Shown here piece after piece: positions 28,846 to 37,942 of a DNA stretch of 64,000 nucleotides. Location of the stretch: NCBI GenBank assembly GCA_030532575.1, contig JAUNKV010000012.1, positions 1 through 64,000 of the forward strand. The letters are read 5' to 3'. Both the position numbers and the translations under genes were made by a program. Source of the stretch: Propionibacteriaceae bacterium (GTDB lineage Bacteria; Actinomycetota; Actinomycetes; Propionibacteriales; Propionibacteriaceae). The notes beneath the pieces were generated by a model that worked only from the letters and a program-made list of their open reading frames with translations, was not told the origin of the DNA and made no database searches. Each line of letters starts with the position of its first letter. The first letter of the stretch is position 1.

Positions 28846-30105
28846 ATGTATTCGTGGGCCCCAGTCGATGTTCCTCGCCTGCCTTCCTCCGACGGCGTTC
28901 CCGACAGGCTCCGCCTGTACGACACCTCGTCCCGGGCCTTGGTGGAGGTGGGCCCTGCCAGCGGCCGGGCCCGCATGTACGTCTGCGGCATCACCCCTTA
29001 TGACGCCACCCACCTGGGACATGCCAACACCTACGTCACCTTCGACCTCATCAACCGGGTGTGGCGGGATCTGGGGCTGGAGGTCAACTACACCCAGAAC
29101 GTCACCGATGTCGATGATCCGCTGTTGGAGCGTGCCCGTGACACCGGGCGCGACTGGGAGGAGCTGGCCGAGGACCAGACCGAGCTGTTCCGCTCCGACA
29201 TGGTCCACCTGCGGGTGATCCCGCCCACCCACTACGTCGGGGCCGTCGAGTCCATCCCCGGCGTGGTGACCCTGATCGAGCAGCTCCTGCCGAGCGGGCT
29301 GGTCTACCAGGTGGACGACCCCGAGCACCCGGACTGGTACTTCCAGACCGTTGCCGCCCCTGGTTTCGGGGAGGTCTCCCGCCTTGAGGAGCAGCAGATG
29401 ATCGATCTGTTCGCTGAGCGCGGTGGGGACCCGGAGCGCCCGGGCAAGCGTCACCCGCTGGACTGCCTGCTGTGGCGATTTTCCCGCGAGGGTGAGCCCA
29501 GCTGGACCTCGCCGCTGGGTCCTGGCCGACCCGGATGGCACATCGAGTGCACCGCCATCGCGCTGGACCGGCTCGGCCCTGCCTTCGACGTCCAGGGCGG
29601 AGGAAGTGACCTGGTCTTCCCACATCACGAGATGTGCGCGGCCGAGGCAGCCGTCGCCTCGGGCCAGCCGATGGCCAAGTGCTACGTCCACTCCGGGATG
29701 GTGGCCCTCGACGGCGAGAAGATGTCGAAGTCGAAGGGCAACCTGGAGCTGGTCAGCCGCCTGCGCAACAAGGGGGCCAACCCGATGGCCATCCGGCTGG
29801 CCCTGCTGGCCCACCACTACCGTTCCGACTGGGAGTGGACCCCCGCCGATCTGGAGCAGGCCGAGCAGCGTCTCCAGCTGTGGCGCTCCGTGCTCAACAA
29901 CGGGACCAGCCTGCCCGCCGCCGAAACCATCGCGGAGCTGCGCCGGGCGATGCGCAACGACCTCGACGCGCCGCGTGCGCTCGCCGTCGTGGACACCTGG
30001 GCGGCGGCCAGCCTGGCGGTGGAGGGCGACGACTGCGAGGGCATCGCCCAGCTGGCCGAGGCCGTGGACGCATTGCTCGGTATCCGGCTCGAGCCTCTAG
30101 GCTGA
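28846..30105 (+). CDS. mshC: L-cysteine:1D-myo-inositol 2-amino-2-deoxy-alpha-D-glucopyranoside ligase (mycothiol synthesis)
   Basis: Class I cysteinyl-tRNA synthetase paralogue of 419 residues. It has [20 protein letters not shown] (cysteine/zinc and HxGH region), [16 protein letters not shown], the zinc ligands in WHIECTAIA and [11 protein letters not shown], and the KMSKSKGN loop. It lacks the tRNA-binding C-terminal domain, and the [10 protein letters not shown] variant separates MshC from CysS. It ligates Cys to GlcN-Ins in the penultimate step of mycothiol synthesis. Starts at ATG 28846, leaderless. Confidence 0.92.
   Translation: MYSWAPVDVPRLPSSDGVPDRLRLYDTSSRALVEVGPASGRARMYVCGITPYDATHLGHANTYVTFDLINRVWRDLGLEVNYTQNVTDVDDPLLERARDTGRDWEELAEDQTELFRSDMVHLRVIPPTHYVGAVESIPGVVTLIEQLLPSGLVYQVDDPEHPDWYFQTVAAPGFGEVSRLEEQQMIDLFAERGGDPERPGKRHPLDCLLWRFSREGEPSWTSPLGPGRPGWHIECTAIALDRLGPAFDVQGGGSDLVFPHHEMCAAEAAVASGQPMAKCYVHSGMVALDGEKMSKSKGNLELVSRLRNKGANPMAIRLALLAHHYRSDWEWTPADLEQAEQRLQLWRSVLNNGTSLPAAETIAELRRAMRNDLDAPRALAVVDTWAAASLAVEGDDCEGIAQLAEAVDALLGIRLEPLG
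30098..30103 (+). promoter_or_regulatory. -10 box of leaderless hisE
   Basis: TAGGCT lies inside the 3' end of mshC and is followed by seven bases and the GTG at 30111, a possible internal promoter for hisEG. Confidence 0.4.
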
Positions 30106-30110
30106 GCGCC

Positions 30111-30374
30111 GTGAAGACCTTTGACCAGCTCTTCGAGCAGCTCATCGAGACCGCCCGGACCCGTCCGGAGGGGTCCTCCACCGTCGCCCGCCTCGACGCG
30201 GGGGTCCATGCCATCGGCAAGAAGATCGTGGAGGAGGCGGCCGAGGTGTGGATGGCGGCCGAGCACGAGTCGAAGGACGCGGCCGCGCTGGAGATCAGCC
30301 AGCTGCTCTACCACCTCCAGGTGATGATGATCTCGCTCGGCCTGGAGCCCGACGACATCTACCGTCACCTGTGA
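30111..30374 (+). CDS. hisE: phosphoribosyl-ATP diphosphatase
   Basis: MazG-like all-helical enzyme of 87 residues that hydrolyses phosphoribosyl-ATP to phosphoribosyl-AMP in histidine synthesis. The metal-binding core [16 protein letters not shown] and [11 protein letters not shown] is intact. The GTG at 30111 gives the standard length. It is stand-alone rather than fused to HisI, as usual in actinobacteria, and sits directly before hisG. Confidence 0.93.
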   Translation: MKTFDQLFEQLIETARTRPEGSSTVARLDAGVHAIGKKIVEEAAEVWMAAEHESKDAAALEISQLLYHLQVMMISLGLEPDDIYRHL

Positions 30375-30382
30375 GGCCCGCC

Positions 30383-31234
30383 ATGACCATGCTCAGGATC
30401 GCCGTTCCCAACAAGGGCGCGCTGGCCGAGGCCGCCGCCCGGATGCTGCGCGCGGCAGGCTACCGGCAGCGCACCGACTCCAAGGACCTCACCCTCATCG
30501 ACGAGGCCCACAACGTGGAGTTCTACTACCTGCGTCCCCGCGACATCGCGGTCTACGTCGGTGAGGGGCACCTCGATGTCGGCATCACCGGCATCGACAT
30601 GCTGCTGGATTCGCAGGCCAAGGCCGAGGAGGTCATGAAGCTCGGCTTCGGGGGCAGCCGGTTCCGTTTCGCAGCCCCCGCGGGCAGTGGGTTCACCGTC
30701 GCCGATCTGGCCGGAGCAAGGATCGCCACCTCCTATCCCGGGCTGCTGGGGGAGTGGCTCAGCTCCCAGGGCATCGAGGCGAAGCTGGTCAAGCTCGACG
30801 GGGCCGTGGAATCCGCCATCCGGTTGGGGGTGGCCGATGTCGTCGCGGACGTGGTGGACACCGGAACCACCTTGAAGCGGGCCGGGTTGGAGATGTTCGG
30901 TGACCCGATCTGTCACTCCGAGGCGGTCCTGATCCGTCGTTCCGGCGCGGCGGAGCCTGCGGGCCTGGCCTCGCTTCGGACCCGCCTGGAGTCGGTGCTG
31001 GTGGCGCACAACTACCTGATGATGGATTACAACGTGGCGGAGGAGAACCTCGAGGCGACCACGGGGCTGGCCTCAGGGGTCAACGGCCCGACGGTGTCCC
31101 GGCTGGCTCAGCCCGGCTGGTTGGCGGTGCGGGTACTGGTGCCGAAAAAGGGTGCCCACATGCTGATGGACCAGCTCTTCGAGGCAGGTGCCAGGGGCAT
31201 CCTGCTCACCGAACTCAATGCAGTCCGGCTCTGA
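30383..31234 (+). CDS. hisG: ATP phosphoribosyltransferase (long form)
   Basis: First enzyme of histidine synthesis, 283 residues. IAVPNKGALAE opens the catalytic domain, LGVADVVADVVDTGTTL forms the PRPP site, and residues from about 210 form the C-terminal ACT-like regulatory domain that binds histidine in long-form HisG. The ATG at 30383 is eight bases past hisE. An ATG two codons later is possible. Confidence 0.95.
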   Translation: MTMLRIAVPNKGALAEAAARMLRAAGYRQRTDSKDLTLIDEAHNVEFYYLRPRDIAVYVGEGHLDVGITGIDMLLDSQAKAEEVMKLGFGGSRFRFAAPAGSGFTVADLAGARIATSYPGLLGEWLSSQGIEAKLVKLDGAVESAIRLGVADVVADVVDTGTTLKRAGLEMFGDPICHSEAVLIRRSGAAEPAGLASLRTRLESVLVAHNYLMMDYNVAEENLEATTGLASGVNGPTVSRLAQPGWLAVRVLVPKKGAHMLMDQLFEAGARGILLTELNAVRL

Positions 31235-31240
31235 GCGCTC

Positions 31241-31714
31241 TCAGGAGATCCCTCGCCTCTTGAGGATCGCCTCGATCTCGTCGATGTCGTCATCAGCTGG
31301 CTCAGCCTTGCGGGCGGGCTGAGGTGTTTTTTGTGGGGCTGCGACGGCGGGCCTGCGCGGGGTGGCATCGATTCCCTTGGGGCCTGCCTCCTTCGGGGCG
31401 GCTGCGCGCTCCTTCCGGGGTAGGAAGCCACTCAGCACCAGCAGCAGTACCCCTGCGACGCCGAGCCCGGTACCCCAGGCCATCGCGTTGTCCCAGGTGA
31501 TGCCCTGAGCCCAGGTGATGAGGCGGGCGAAGCCATCGACCAGGAGCACTGACAGCCCGGTCAGGTGGAGCGCCAGCGGGATCAGGGTCAATCCCAGACC
31601 GGCCACCAGAACGCGCGGGCTGCGGCTGCGGGCGAACAGGCCAGCGGTGATGGCGACGATGACGGTCATGACGGCAATCGTGACGAATGGCGCGGCTTCC
31701 ATGACCCCAAGCAT
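31241..31714 (-). CDS. small uncharacterised membrane protein
   Basis: Protein of 157 residues with three predicted membrane helices (about 8-28, 34-58 and 80-98), then a Lys/Pro/Ala-rich cytoplasmic tail ending in an acidic patch (DDDIDEIEAILKRRG). I know no function. Similar small membrane proteins often sit beside hisG in actinobacteria. It is convergent with hisG. A short hairpin CTGAG-CGCT-CTCAG (31231-31244) covers the hisG stop and could serve both directions. Confidence 0.7.
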   Translation of the reverse strand: MLGVMEAAPFVTIAVMTVIVAITAGLFARSRSPRVLVAGLGLTLIPLALHLTGLSVLLVDGFARLITWAQGITWDNAMAWGTGLGVAGVLLLVLSGFLPRKERAAAPKEAGPKGIDATPRRPAVAAPQKTPQPARKAEPADDDIDEIEAILKRRGIS

Positions 31715-31767
31715 TCCACAGCCTTCCCAATTGTGAGGTGAGACGCCGGGATGAAATCGATGCAGAT

Positions 31768-31796
31768 TTGCGTTCTCAATAAGGCTCGCCTAGGTT
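31768..31796 (+). promoter_or_regulatory. promoter of the ABC/MFS operon with candidate DtxR/IdeR-type operator
   Basis: TTGCGT (31768-31773) and TAGGTT (31791-31796) are spaced by 17 bases, a good promoter. Between them lies CTCAATAAGGCTCGCCTAG (31775-31793). Its right part, AGGCTCGCCTAG, matches 10 of 12 bases of the actinobacterial iron-box half AGGCTCACCTAA, and AGGC-TC-GCCT is a perfect short palindrome. The left half matches poorly (12 of 19 overall). A repressor bound here would block RNA polymerase. Confidence 0.45.
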
Positions 31797-31832
31797 GAGG
31801 CCTTCACGATGAACATCAGGACAAGGAGAACA

Positions 31833-32648
31833 GTGACCACGCCAGCGGCCCAACTGACGGACCTGACGGTCAGATTTGGCGATGTGGCCGTGCTCGATGC
31901 TCTCAGCCTCAGCATCGATCCGGGGGAGCGGGTCGCGCTCATCGGGGAATCCGGCTCCGGCAAGTCCATGACCGCCTCCGCGCTGCTCGGCCTGCTGCCC
32001 AGGAAGGCGACGGTCACCGGCTCTGTCATGCTGCAGGGCACCGAGATCATCGGGGCCACAGAGAAGCAGCTGCGCTCCCTGCGGGGCAATGCGGTGGGGC
32101 TCATCGCCCAGGACCCCCGCACCTCGCTCAACCCTCTGGTCGCCGTCGGTGAGCAGGTGGCGGAACCCCTGCGGGCCAAGGGGATGCGTGCCTCGCTGGC
32201 CCGGCGGCGGGCGGTGGAGCTGCTCGAACAGGTCCAGCTGCCAGCACCCGAACAGTTGGCCCGCCGCCACCCCGGGGCGCTCTCCGGCGGGCAACGGCAA
32301 CGGGTCGGCATCGCGATGGCGCTGGCGGCGAACCCCGCGTTGTTGATCGCTGATGAACCCACCTCCGCCCTCGACGTCACCGTCCAGGCCGGGGTGCTCG
32401 CCCTGCTCTCCGACCTCGCGGTCGACCAGGCGCTGCTGTTCATCACCCACGACATCGCCGTCGCCGCACTGCTGTGCAGCCGCCTCGTGGTGCTCAGGGC
32501 TGGGGTGAAGGTGGCTGACGGCCCCACGGACGAGATCATCGCCGCCCCACCCCACGAGTACGTCGCCGAGCTGTTGCAGGCCAGCTCCGCCACCGCACTC
32601 CCGGACACCTGCGAATCGCTCAACCTGCCACATCGGGAGCCAGCATGA
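31833..32648 (+). CDS. ABC transporter ATP-binding protein (peptide/nickel/opine family, first)
   Basis: DppD/OppD-type ATPase of 271 residues. It has Walker A GESGSGKS (about 38-45), the Q-loop AQDPRTSLNPL, the signature LSGGQRQRVGIA, Walker B LLIADEPTSALD and the switch histidine in LFITHD. It is shorter than classical DppD because the C-terminal oligopeptide-transporter extension is reduced. The GTG at 31833 is chosen because AAGGAGA lies four bases upstream. An ATG at 31809 lacks a site. Energises uptake with the second ATPase. Confidence 0.9.
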   Translation: MTTPAAQLTDLTVRFGDVAVLDALSLSIDPGERVALIGESGSGKSMTASALLGLLPRKATVTGSVMLQGTEIIGATEKQLRSLRGNAVGLIAQDPRTSLNPLVAVGEQVAEPLRAKGMRASLARRRAVELLEQVQLPAPEQLARRHPGALSGGQRQRVGIAMALAANPALLIADEPTSALDVTVQAGVLALLSDLAVDQALLFITHDIAVAALLCSRLVVLRAGVKVADGPTDEIIAAPPHEYVAELLQASSATALPDTCESLNLPHREPA

Positions 32649-33430
32649 CGATCCGTCTCCAGGCCACAGGGCTCAGCCGCACCTACCGCCCCGCCGGGTT
32701 GTGGGCGAGATGGCGCGGCACCCCGGGGGTGTGCGCCGTCGACGGCATCGACCTGGAGCTGCGCTCCGGGCAGCGGCTGGGAATCGTGGGGGAGTCCGGC
32801 TCCGGCAAATCCACCCTGATGCGGCTGCTGCTCGGGCTGGAGGCCCCGGATGCAGGCAGTGTCACCTACGACGGGCGTCAGGTGCGTGCCGGGGAGGAGC
32901 TCACCTGGTTCAGGCGTGAGGTCCAGTTCGTGCCCCAGGACCCCTCCAGCTCCCTCAACCCATGCTTACGCATCCGTGACTGCGTGCGGGAACCCCTGCA
33001 GTGTCTGGGCATCGACGACGACCACGCGGCCCGCGTCCAGGAGTGCCTCGAGCTGGTGGGCCTCGATCCGAGCCTGGGGGATCGCCATCCCGGGGAGCTC
33101 TCCGGTGGACAACGGCAACGGGTGGCCATCGCCCGCGCGCTGGCACCGTCGCCCGCTGTCATCGTCGCGGATGAAGCGGTCAGCGCCCTCGATGCCCTGG
33201 TGCGGCTCCAGGTGATGACCACGCTGCGCGACATCTGCGGGTCCGAGGGGCTGTCCCTCATCTTCATCTCCCACGACTTGGGTGCGGTGTGTCACCTGTG
33301 CGACTCGGTGCTGGTGATGAGCAAGGGCACGGTGGTGGAGTCCGGCCCGGTGCCCGGCCTCTTCGAGTCCTCGACGGCGCCCCAGACCCGCCAGCTGGTG
33401 GCCGCCGTCCCGACCCTCCCGTCACCATGA
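32645..33430 (+). CDS. ABC transporter ATP-binding protein (peptide/nickel/opine family, second)
   Basis: DppF/OppF-type ATPase of 261 residues: Walker A GESGSGKS, Q-loop FVPQDPSSSLNP, signature LSGGQRQRVAIA, Walker B VIVADEAVSALD and LIFISHD. It forms a heterodimer with the preceding ATPase in this family. The ATG overlaps the previous stop by four bases, and its own stop overlaps the MFS gene start. Confidence 0.9.
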   Translation: MTIRLQATGLSRTYRPAGLWARWRGTPGVCAVDGIDLELRSGQRLGIVGESGSGKSTLMRLLLGLEAPDAGSVTYDGRQVRAGEELTWFRREVQFVPQDPSSSLNPCLRIRDCVREPLQCLGIDDDHAARVQECLELVGLDPSLGDRHPGELSGGQRQRVAIARALAPSPAVIVADEAVSALDALVRLQVMTTLRDICGSEGLSLIFISHDLGAVCHLCDSVLVMSKGTVVESGPVPGLFESSTAPQTRQLVAAVPTLPSP

Positions 33431-34701
33431 CCGTGGGGGAGCGAAGCAGCACACTCGCACTGCTGCGGCGGCTGCCCGCTGTCCTGCGGCTGTTGGTGCT
33501 CACCCAGTTCGCCTTCAACGTCGGGTTCTACCTGGTGGTGCCGTTCATCGCAGCGCACCTCAGCGAAACCCTGGCCCTGGCCGGGTGGGTCATCGGCCTG
33601 GTGCTGGGACTGCGCACCTTCTCCCAGCAGGGCCTGTTCATCCTCGGCGGCACCCTGGCCGACCGGTTCGGCATCAAACGGGCGATCCTGACCGGGGTGG
33701 CCATTCGCATCGTCGGCTTCGTCATCACCGGCATGGCCCGCGAGGTGTGGTCGGTGATGCTCGGGGTGGTGCTCATCGGCTTCGCCGCAGCCCTGTTCTC
33801 GCCCGCCGTGGAATCGGCCCTCACCGCCTGGGCGGGCGAGTTGGAGGTGGCAGGTGGGCCGCCGCGAGGTGAGGTCATCGGGTTGGAACTGATGGCCTCG
33901 AAACTCGGCACCATCGTCGGGCCGCTGCTGGGCGGGGTGCTGCTGGTGGTCCCCTTCGAGGTGACCTGCCTGGTGGCCGCCGGCGTCTTCGGCTGCATCC
34001 TGCTGGCCCACATCTGCCTGCTCCCCGACGGCGCCAGGGTCGGGACGGTGAGCCGGGTTGGTGAGTCCCTGGGGCAGGTGCTGGGCAACCGCAGGTTCCT
34101 GACCTTCGCCCTCATCCACAGCACCTACCTGGTGGGGTACAACCAGCTCTACCTCGCACTTCCCGTCGAGCTGCAACGGATCGGGGCCCCCAGCGCCACC
34201 ATCACCTGGCTGTTCGCCCTGGCCGCCGTGCTGGTCATCTGGGGTCAGCTGCCGGTGACCCGCGTCGTCGCCCACTGGAGCGTGGCGAAGGTGCTCGGCT
34301 GGGGCTATGCACTCATGGCCGCAGGGTTCGCAGGCGTTGCGCTGCTGTCGGTGCTGCCCCCGATGGTCGGCTGGTTCTCACTGCTGCCCGCCGTGTGGTT
34401 CGTCGTCGGCCTTCACCTCGGCCAGATGCTGGTGCTCCCCGCAGCGCGCGCCACCGTCGCCGAGCTGGCAGGCGGGCAGCGGCTCGGCTCCCACCTCGGG
34501 ATGCTCGCCTCCATCGGAGGTGCAGCGGTACTCGTGACCAGCACCGCCATCGGTGTGGTCCTGCCGTGGGCGGCCACCCCCTCCCACCTGGCCTTCGTGC
34601 CCTGGCTCCTCCTGGCGGCATTGCCCGCCCTCTCAGCCGCAGGTGCCGTCACCTTCAGTCGACGACACCTCTCAACCGATCCCATGAAAGGACACCCATG
34701 A
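33427..34701 (+). CDS. MFS transporter (DHA1-type exporter) embedded in the ABC operon
   Basis: Twelve-helix major facilitator of 424 residues. The cytoplasmic loop GGTLADRFGIKRAI is the MFS motif A after helix 2, typical of drug/proton antiporters. It is placed between ABC ATPases and the binding protein with four-base overlaps on both sides, so it is part of the same transcript. In opine-metallophore systems such as staphylopine, an MFS exporter releases the metallophore that the neighbouring ABC importer takes up. That parallel is inference. No opine synthesis genes lie here. Confidence 0.85.
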   Translation: MTVGERSSTLALLRRLPAVLRLLVLTQFAFNVGFYLVVPFIAAHLSETLALAGWVIGLVLGLRTFSQQGLFILGGTLADRFGIKRAILTGVAIRIVGFVITGMAREVWSVMLGVVLIGFAAALFSPAVESALTAWAGELEVAGGPPRGEVIGLELMASKLGTIVGPLLGGVLLVVPFEVTCLVAAGVFGCILLAHICLLPDGARVGTVSRVGESLGQVLGNRRFLTFALIHSTYLVGYNQLYLALPVELQRIGAPSATITWLFALAAVLVIWGQLPVTRVVAHWSVAKVLGWGYALMAAGFAGVALLSVLPPMVGWFSLLPAVWFVVGLHLGQMLVLPAARATVAELAGGQRLGSHLGMLASIGGAAVLVTSTAIGVVLPWAATPSHLAFVPWLLLAALPALSAAGAVTFSRRHLSTDPMKGHP

Positions 34702-36200
34702 AACGACTCCTCGGGCTCGCGGCCACCTGCTTTGCCCTCACCCTCACCACCGGATGCGTGGTCACCGGCACCCAGAGCTCTGCGCCGGAGAGCTCAGCAG
34801 GTGGGCCACGGCTGCGGGTGGCGCTCAACTTCGCCCCCGTCGCGGAACTCTCCCCGTACACCGACGACGCCTCCAGCCTCATGCGCCTGGGTGTCTCCGA
34901 AGCCCTCATCGCCATCGATGCCGACGGTGCCCCGCAGCCCGCGCTGGCCGAGAAGTTCGAGATGGTCGATGAGCAGACCGCCCGGTTCACCCTGCGCAAG
35001 GGGGTGAGGTTCCACGATGACAGCCCCGTCACCGCGACGGCGGTCGCTGCCAGCCTGAACGCGGCACTGAAGGCCGACCCGGCGCCCAGCACCGTCTCCG
35101 GTCGGGAACTCACCATCACGGCCGAGGGCGAGGAGGTCGTGGTGGTGCAGGCCGCGAAGGCCGACCCGATCCTCATCATGCGGTTCGCCAACCCTGACAT
35201 GGTGATCCTGGCCCCGAAGGCCTATGAGCAGGACCCGAACAAACCGAACCCCATCGACGCCGGCACCGGGCCGTTCGAGCTGACCGCGTTGAACGGCACC
35301 ACCCACGCCACCCTCGAGGCCAACCCCGGCTACTGGGCTGGTGCACCGAAGGCCGCCGGGCTCGATGTGCAGTTCATCTCCAAGGCCGATGCCCGCGTCA
35401 ACGCGATGCGGGCAGGGGAGCTGGACGTGTTCCAGAACGTGCCGGTGGCGCAGTTGCCCAACATGACCGGCTTCACCGTCGAGTCCCGCCCCATCCCGCG
35501 CACCAGTGGGCTGTACCTCAACACCCGAAGCGGGGTCTTCGCTGATGCGGGCCTGCGGGTGGCGGCCGCGAAGGCCATCCAGGGCGAGGTCATCGCGAGC
35601 ACCATCTTCGAGGGCCACGCCGAGGCGGCCCAGGGCATCTTCCGTGGCGATGTGGAATGGACCAAGGACCGCCAGGCCCCGGCCTACGCGGAGGCGAAGG
35701 ATGCGGCAGGGGTCAGCATCACCATCGCCACCTACTCGGATCGCCCGGAGCTGCCCGAGGCCGTCACCGTCATCGCCGACCAGCTGCGCAGCGCGGGATT
35801 CACCGTCGAGACCCCGGTGGTCAAGGAGTACAGCGTGCTGGAGCCGGAGATCATGGCGGGCGCCTACGACATGGTGCTGCTGTCGAGGATGTACATGTCG
35901 AAGGCCAATGACCCACTCAGCCTGATGCAGCTGGACTTCACCTGCGAGGGTGGCTACAACCTGTCCTTCCTCTGTGATCCTGCAGTGGACCAGGTGATCG
36001 CCGAGGCCAGCACGAACTCCGATGTCGCCGCCAGGCGGGAGGCCGCGGTGAAGGCCGAGGCACTGGTGTTGGGGCAGGGGGCCTACATCCCGGTGGTCCA
36101 CGAGCAGGTGCGGATCGGGAGGGTCAACGAGCTCTCCGGGCTCGCCCAGGACCCGCTGGAGTGGAAGATGATCACCGAGCAGACCACCATCGACAGGTGA
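34698..36200 (+). CDS. ABC transporter substrate-binding lipoprotein (family 5)
   Basis: Extracytoplasmic binding protein of 500 residues with a lipoprotein signal: positively charged MKRLLG, hydrophobic stretch and lipobox LTTGC (Cys at about 19). The body matches SBP family 5 (peptide/nickel/opine), with FTLRKGVRFHDDSPVTA as the family signature. The ligand cannot be deduced. The ATG overlaps the MFS stop and has AAAGGAC upstream. Confidence 0.9.
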   Translation: MKRLLGLAATCFALTLTTGCVVTGTQSSAPESSAGGPRLRVALNFAPVAELSPYTDDASSLMRLGVSEALIAIDADGAPQPALAEKFEMVDEQTARFTLRKGVRFHDDSPVTATAVAASLNAALKADPAPSTVSGRELTITAEGEEVVVVQAAKADPILIMRFANPDMVILAPKAYEQDPNKPNPIDAGTGPFELTALNGTTHATLEANPGYWAGAPKAAGLDVQFISKADARVNAMRAGELDVFQNVPVAQLPNMTGFTVESRPIPRTSGLYLNTRSGVFADAGLRVAAAKAIQGEVIASTIFEGHAEAAQGIFRGDVEWTKDRQAPAYAEAKDAAGVSITIATYSDRPELPEAVTVIADQLRSAGFTVETPVVKEYSVLEPEIMAGAYDMVLLSRMYMSKANDPLSLMQLDFTCEGGYNLSFLCDPAVDQVIAEASTNSDVAARREAAVKAEALVLGQGAYIPVVHEQVRIGRVNELSGLAQDPLEWKMITEQTTIDR

Positions 36201-36208
36201 GCTGAGCC

Positions 36209-37915
36209 GTGAGGTCGAGTCTGCGTTCTGTTCCCGTGCTCGTTGGAGCCTTCCTCGTGGCGACGCTGTTCGCGGGCTCGCTGCCGTGGCTGACCGGCAG
36301 CGATCCAGCCCGCACCGTGTTGCGCGCCCGGCAGGTGGAGCGGGACGCGGACCCGGCTGCACTGGAGGCCATCCGGCAGAGCCTGGACCTGCCGGAGAAA
36401 CCGGTTCTCGGGACCTGGCAGTGGCTGCTCCGGGCCGCCCACGGCGACCTCGGGGTGTCCTGGGTCAGTGGCAGCCCCGTCGCGGAGAAGGTGGGCTCTG
36501 CTCTGCTGGTCTCGCTCAACCTGTCCGCGATGGCGACGGCGACGACCCTGCTGCTGGGGTTGGTGTGCGTGGCCCCGATGATCCTGGCCGCAGGGCGGGG
36601 TGCTCCCAGTGCGTCGCGGGTGCTGCGGGGACTCTCCGCCGTGCTCGCCGCCCTGCCGGAGTTCGTGCTCGCGGTGCTGCTGGCCCATGTCTTCGCCGTG
36701 CAGCTGCGCTGGTTTCCTGCGACCGGTTGGCAGAGCTACCAGCACGCTGTGCTACCGGTGGCAGCCATCGCGGTGGCCTCCGTCGGGGTGTTGCTACGGG
36801 TCCTGATGACTGCCGTGACCGCCGTCGCCGAGGAGGACTGGGTGCGCACCTGGCGGGCCAACGGGGCCAGGCCGCGCCGCATCTCGACCGAGGTGGCCAG
36901 GCGGACGCTCGCCGTCGCACTGCCGCAGGTGTTCCTGCTGCTGGCGGGCATCGTCGGGGCCTCGGTGGTGGTGGAGGACACCTTCGCGATCCCCGGCCTC
37001 GGCCGCACCGCCCTCAATGCGGCACTCGCCCAGGACGTGCCCGTGGTGCAGGGGGCGATGGCGGTCCTGGTGGTGCTGGGTGTGGTGGTCGGGATCACCG
37101 GAAATCTGCTGCACCGGTGGCTGATGGCCCCGGCGCTGGGGGCCGGGCAAGGGACGGCTCCGGTGCGTCAGGTCGGCACCGTGCGGCGCGGCTGGGGCTG
37201 GTGGCTGTGCCTGGCGACGCTGGTCCTGCTCGTTGTCGGGGGCTGGTTCCGCAGCTCGGCCGTCAACTCCGTGGCCCGGCACCAGGGACTGTCATGGGCG
37301 CACCCGCTGGGCACCGATCACGTCGGCCGTGATGTGTGGGCCAGGGTGGGTGAGGGGGCCTGGCCCACCATCGGCTCGGCGGTGCTGCTGACCTTCGTCT
37401 GTCTGGGACTCGGGCTGTTCATCGGCCTTTCCTCCCGGCATGGCCAGGCGGGCATCACCGACATCCTCAACGCCGTCCCGTCGGTCTTCCTCGGGGTGGT
37501 GCTGGCGGCGGTGCTGGGGCCGGGGCTGCCCAGCGCGTGGTTGGCGATCTGCCTCGTCGGGTGGATTCCGTTGGCGGTCCATGCCAGAACCCTGGCGGCC
37601 GAGGCCAGGGCCGCGGGGTTCCACCAGGCAGCCATCACAGCGGGTGCCGGGCGGTGGTGGATCATCCGCCGTCACATCCTGCCCATCGTGTTCTGGCCCG
37701 TGCTGGGGCACGCCCTGGTCAGGCTGCCGCACCTGGCCCTGGCTCTGACCGGGTTGAGTTTCCTTGGGTTGGGGGCCGGTCACGACTCCCCGGAGTGGGG
37801 CAAGATGCTCTCCGATGCCGTCGTCCACATGGAGCAGGCCCCGTGGGCGGTGTTCTTCCCCGCGCTCGCCCTGGTGCTGCTGGGGTTGGTCACCAACCTT
37901 GCCCGGGCGGAATGA
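36209..37915 (+). CDS. fused ABC transporter permease (DppB-DppC type double permease)
   Basis: Membrane protein of 568 residues that joins two binding-protein-dependent permease domains in one chain. The first domain (about 1-305) ends in an EAA-like loop region (EEDWVRTWRANGARPRRI) and later helices. The second (about 325-568) has GTDHVGRDVWARV, typical of DppC-type N-termini, and its own EAA loop EARAAGFHQAAITAGAGRWW. Normally these are two genes. No stop codon or frameshift lies between them. Starts with GTG eight bases after the lipoprotein gene. Confidence 0.88.
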   Translation: MRSSLRSVPVLVGAFLVATLFAGSLPWLTGSDPARTVLRARQVERDADPAALEAIRQSLDLPEKPVLGTWQWLLRAAHGDLGVSWVSGSPVAEKVGSALLVSLNLSAMATATTLLLGLVCVAPMILAAGRGAPSASRVLRGLSAVLAALPEFVLAVLLAHVFAVQLRWFPATGWQSYQHAVLPVAAIAVASVGVLLRVLMTAVTAVAEEDWVRTWRANGARPRRISTEVARRTLAVALPQVFLLLAGIVGASVVVEDTFAIPGLGRTALNAALAQDVPVVQGAMAVLVVLGVVVGITGNLLHRWLMAPALGAGQGTAPVRQVGTVRRGWGWWLCLATLVLLVVGGWFRSSAVNSVARHQGLSWAHPLGTDHVGRDVWARVGEGAWPTIGSAVLLTFVCLGLGLFIGLSSRHGQAGITDILNAVPSVFLGVVLAAVLGPGLPSAWLAICLVGWIPLAVHARTLAAEARAAGFHQAAITAGAGRWWIIRRHILPIVFWPVLGHALVRLPHLALALTGLSFLGLGAGHDSPEWGKMLSDAVVHMEQAPWAVFFPALALVLLGLVTNLARAE

Positions 37916-37929
37916 CAAGCGGGGGGGGC

Positions 37930-37935
37930 TAGAAT
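37930..37935 (+). promoter_or_regulatory. -10 box of leaderless SUFU-domain gene
   Basis: TAGAAT followed by seven bases and the ATG at 37943. No ribosome binding site. Confidence 0.5.
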
Positions 37936-37942
37936 CGCGGTC

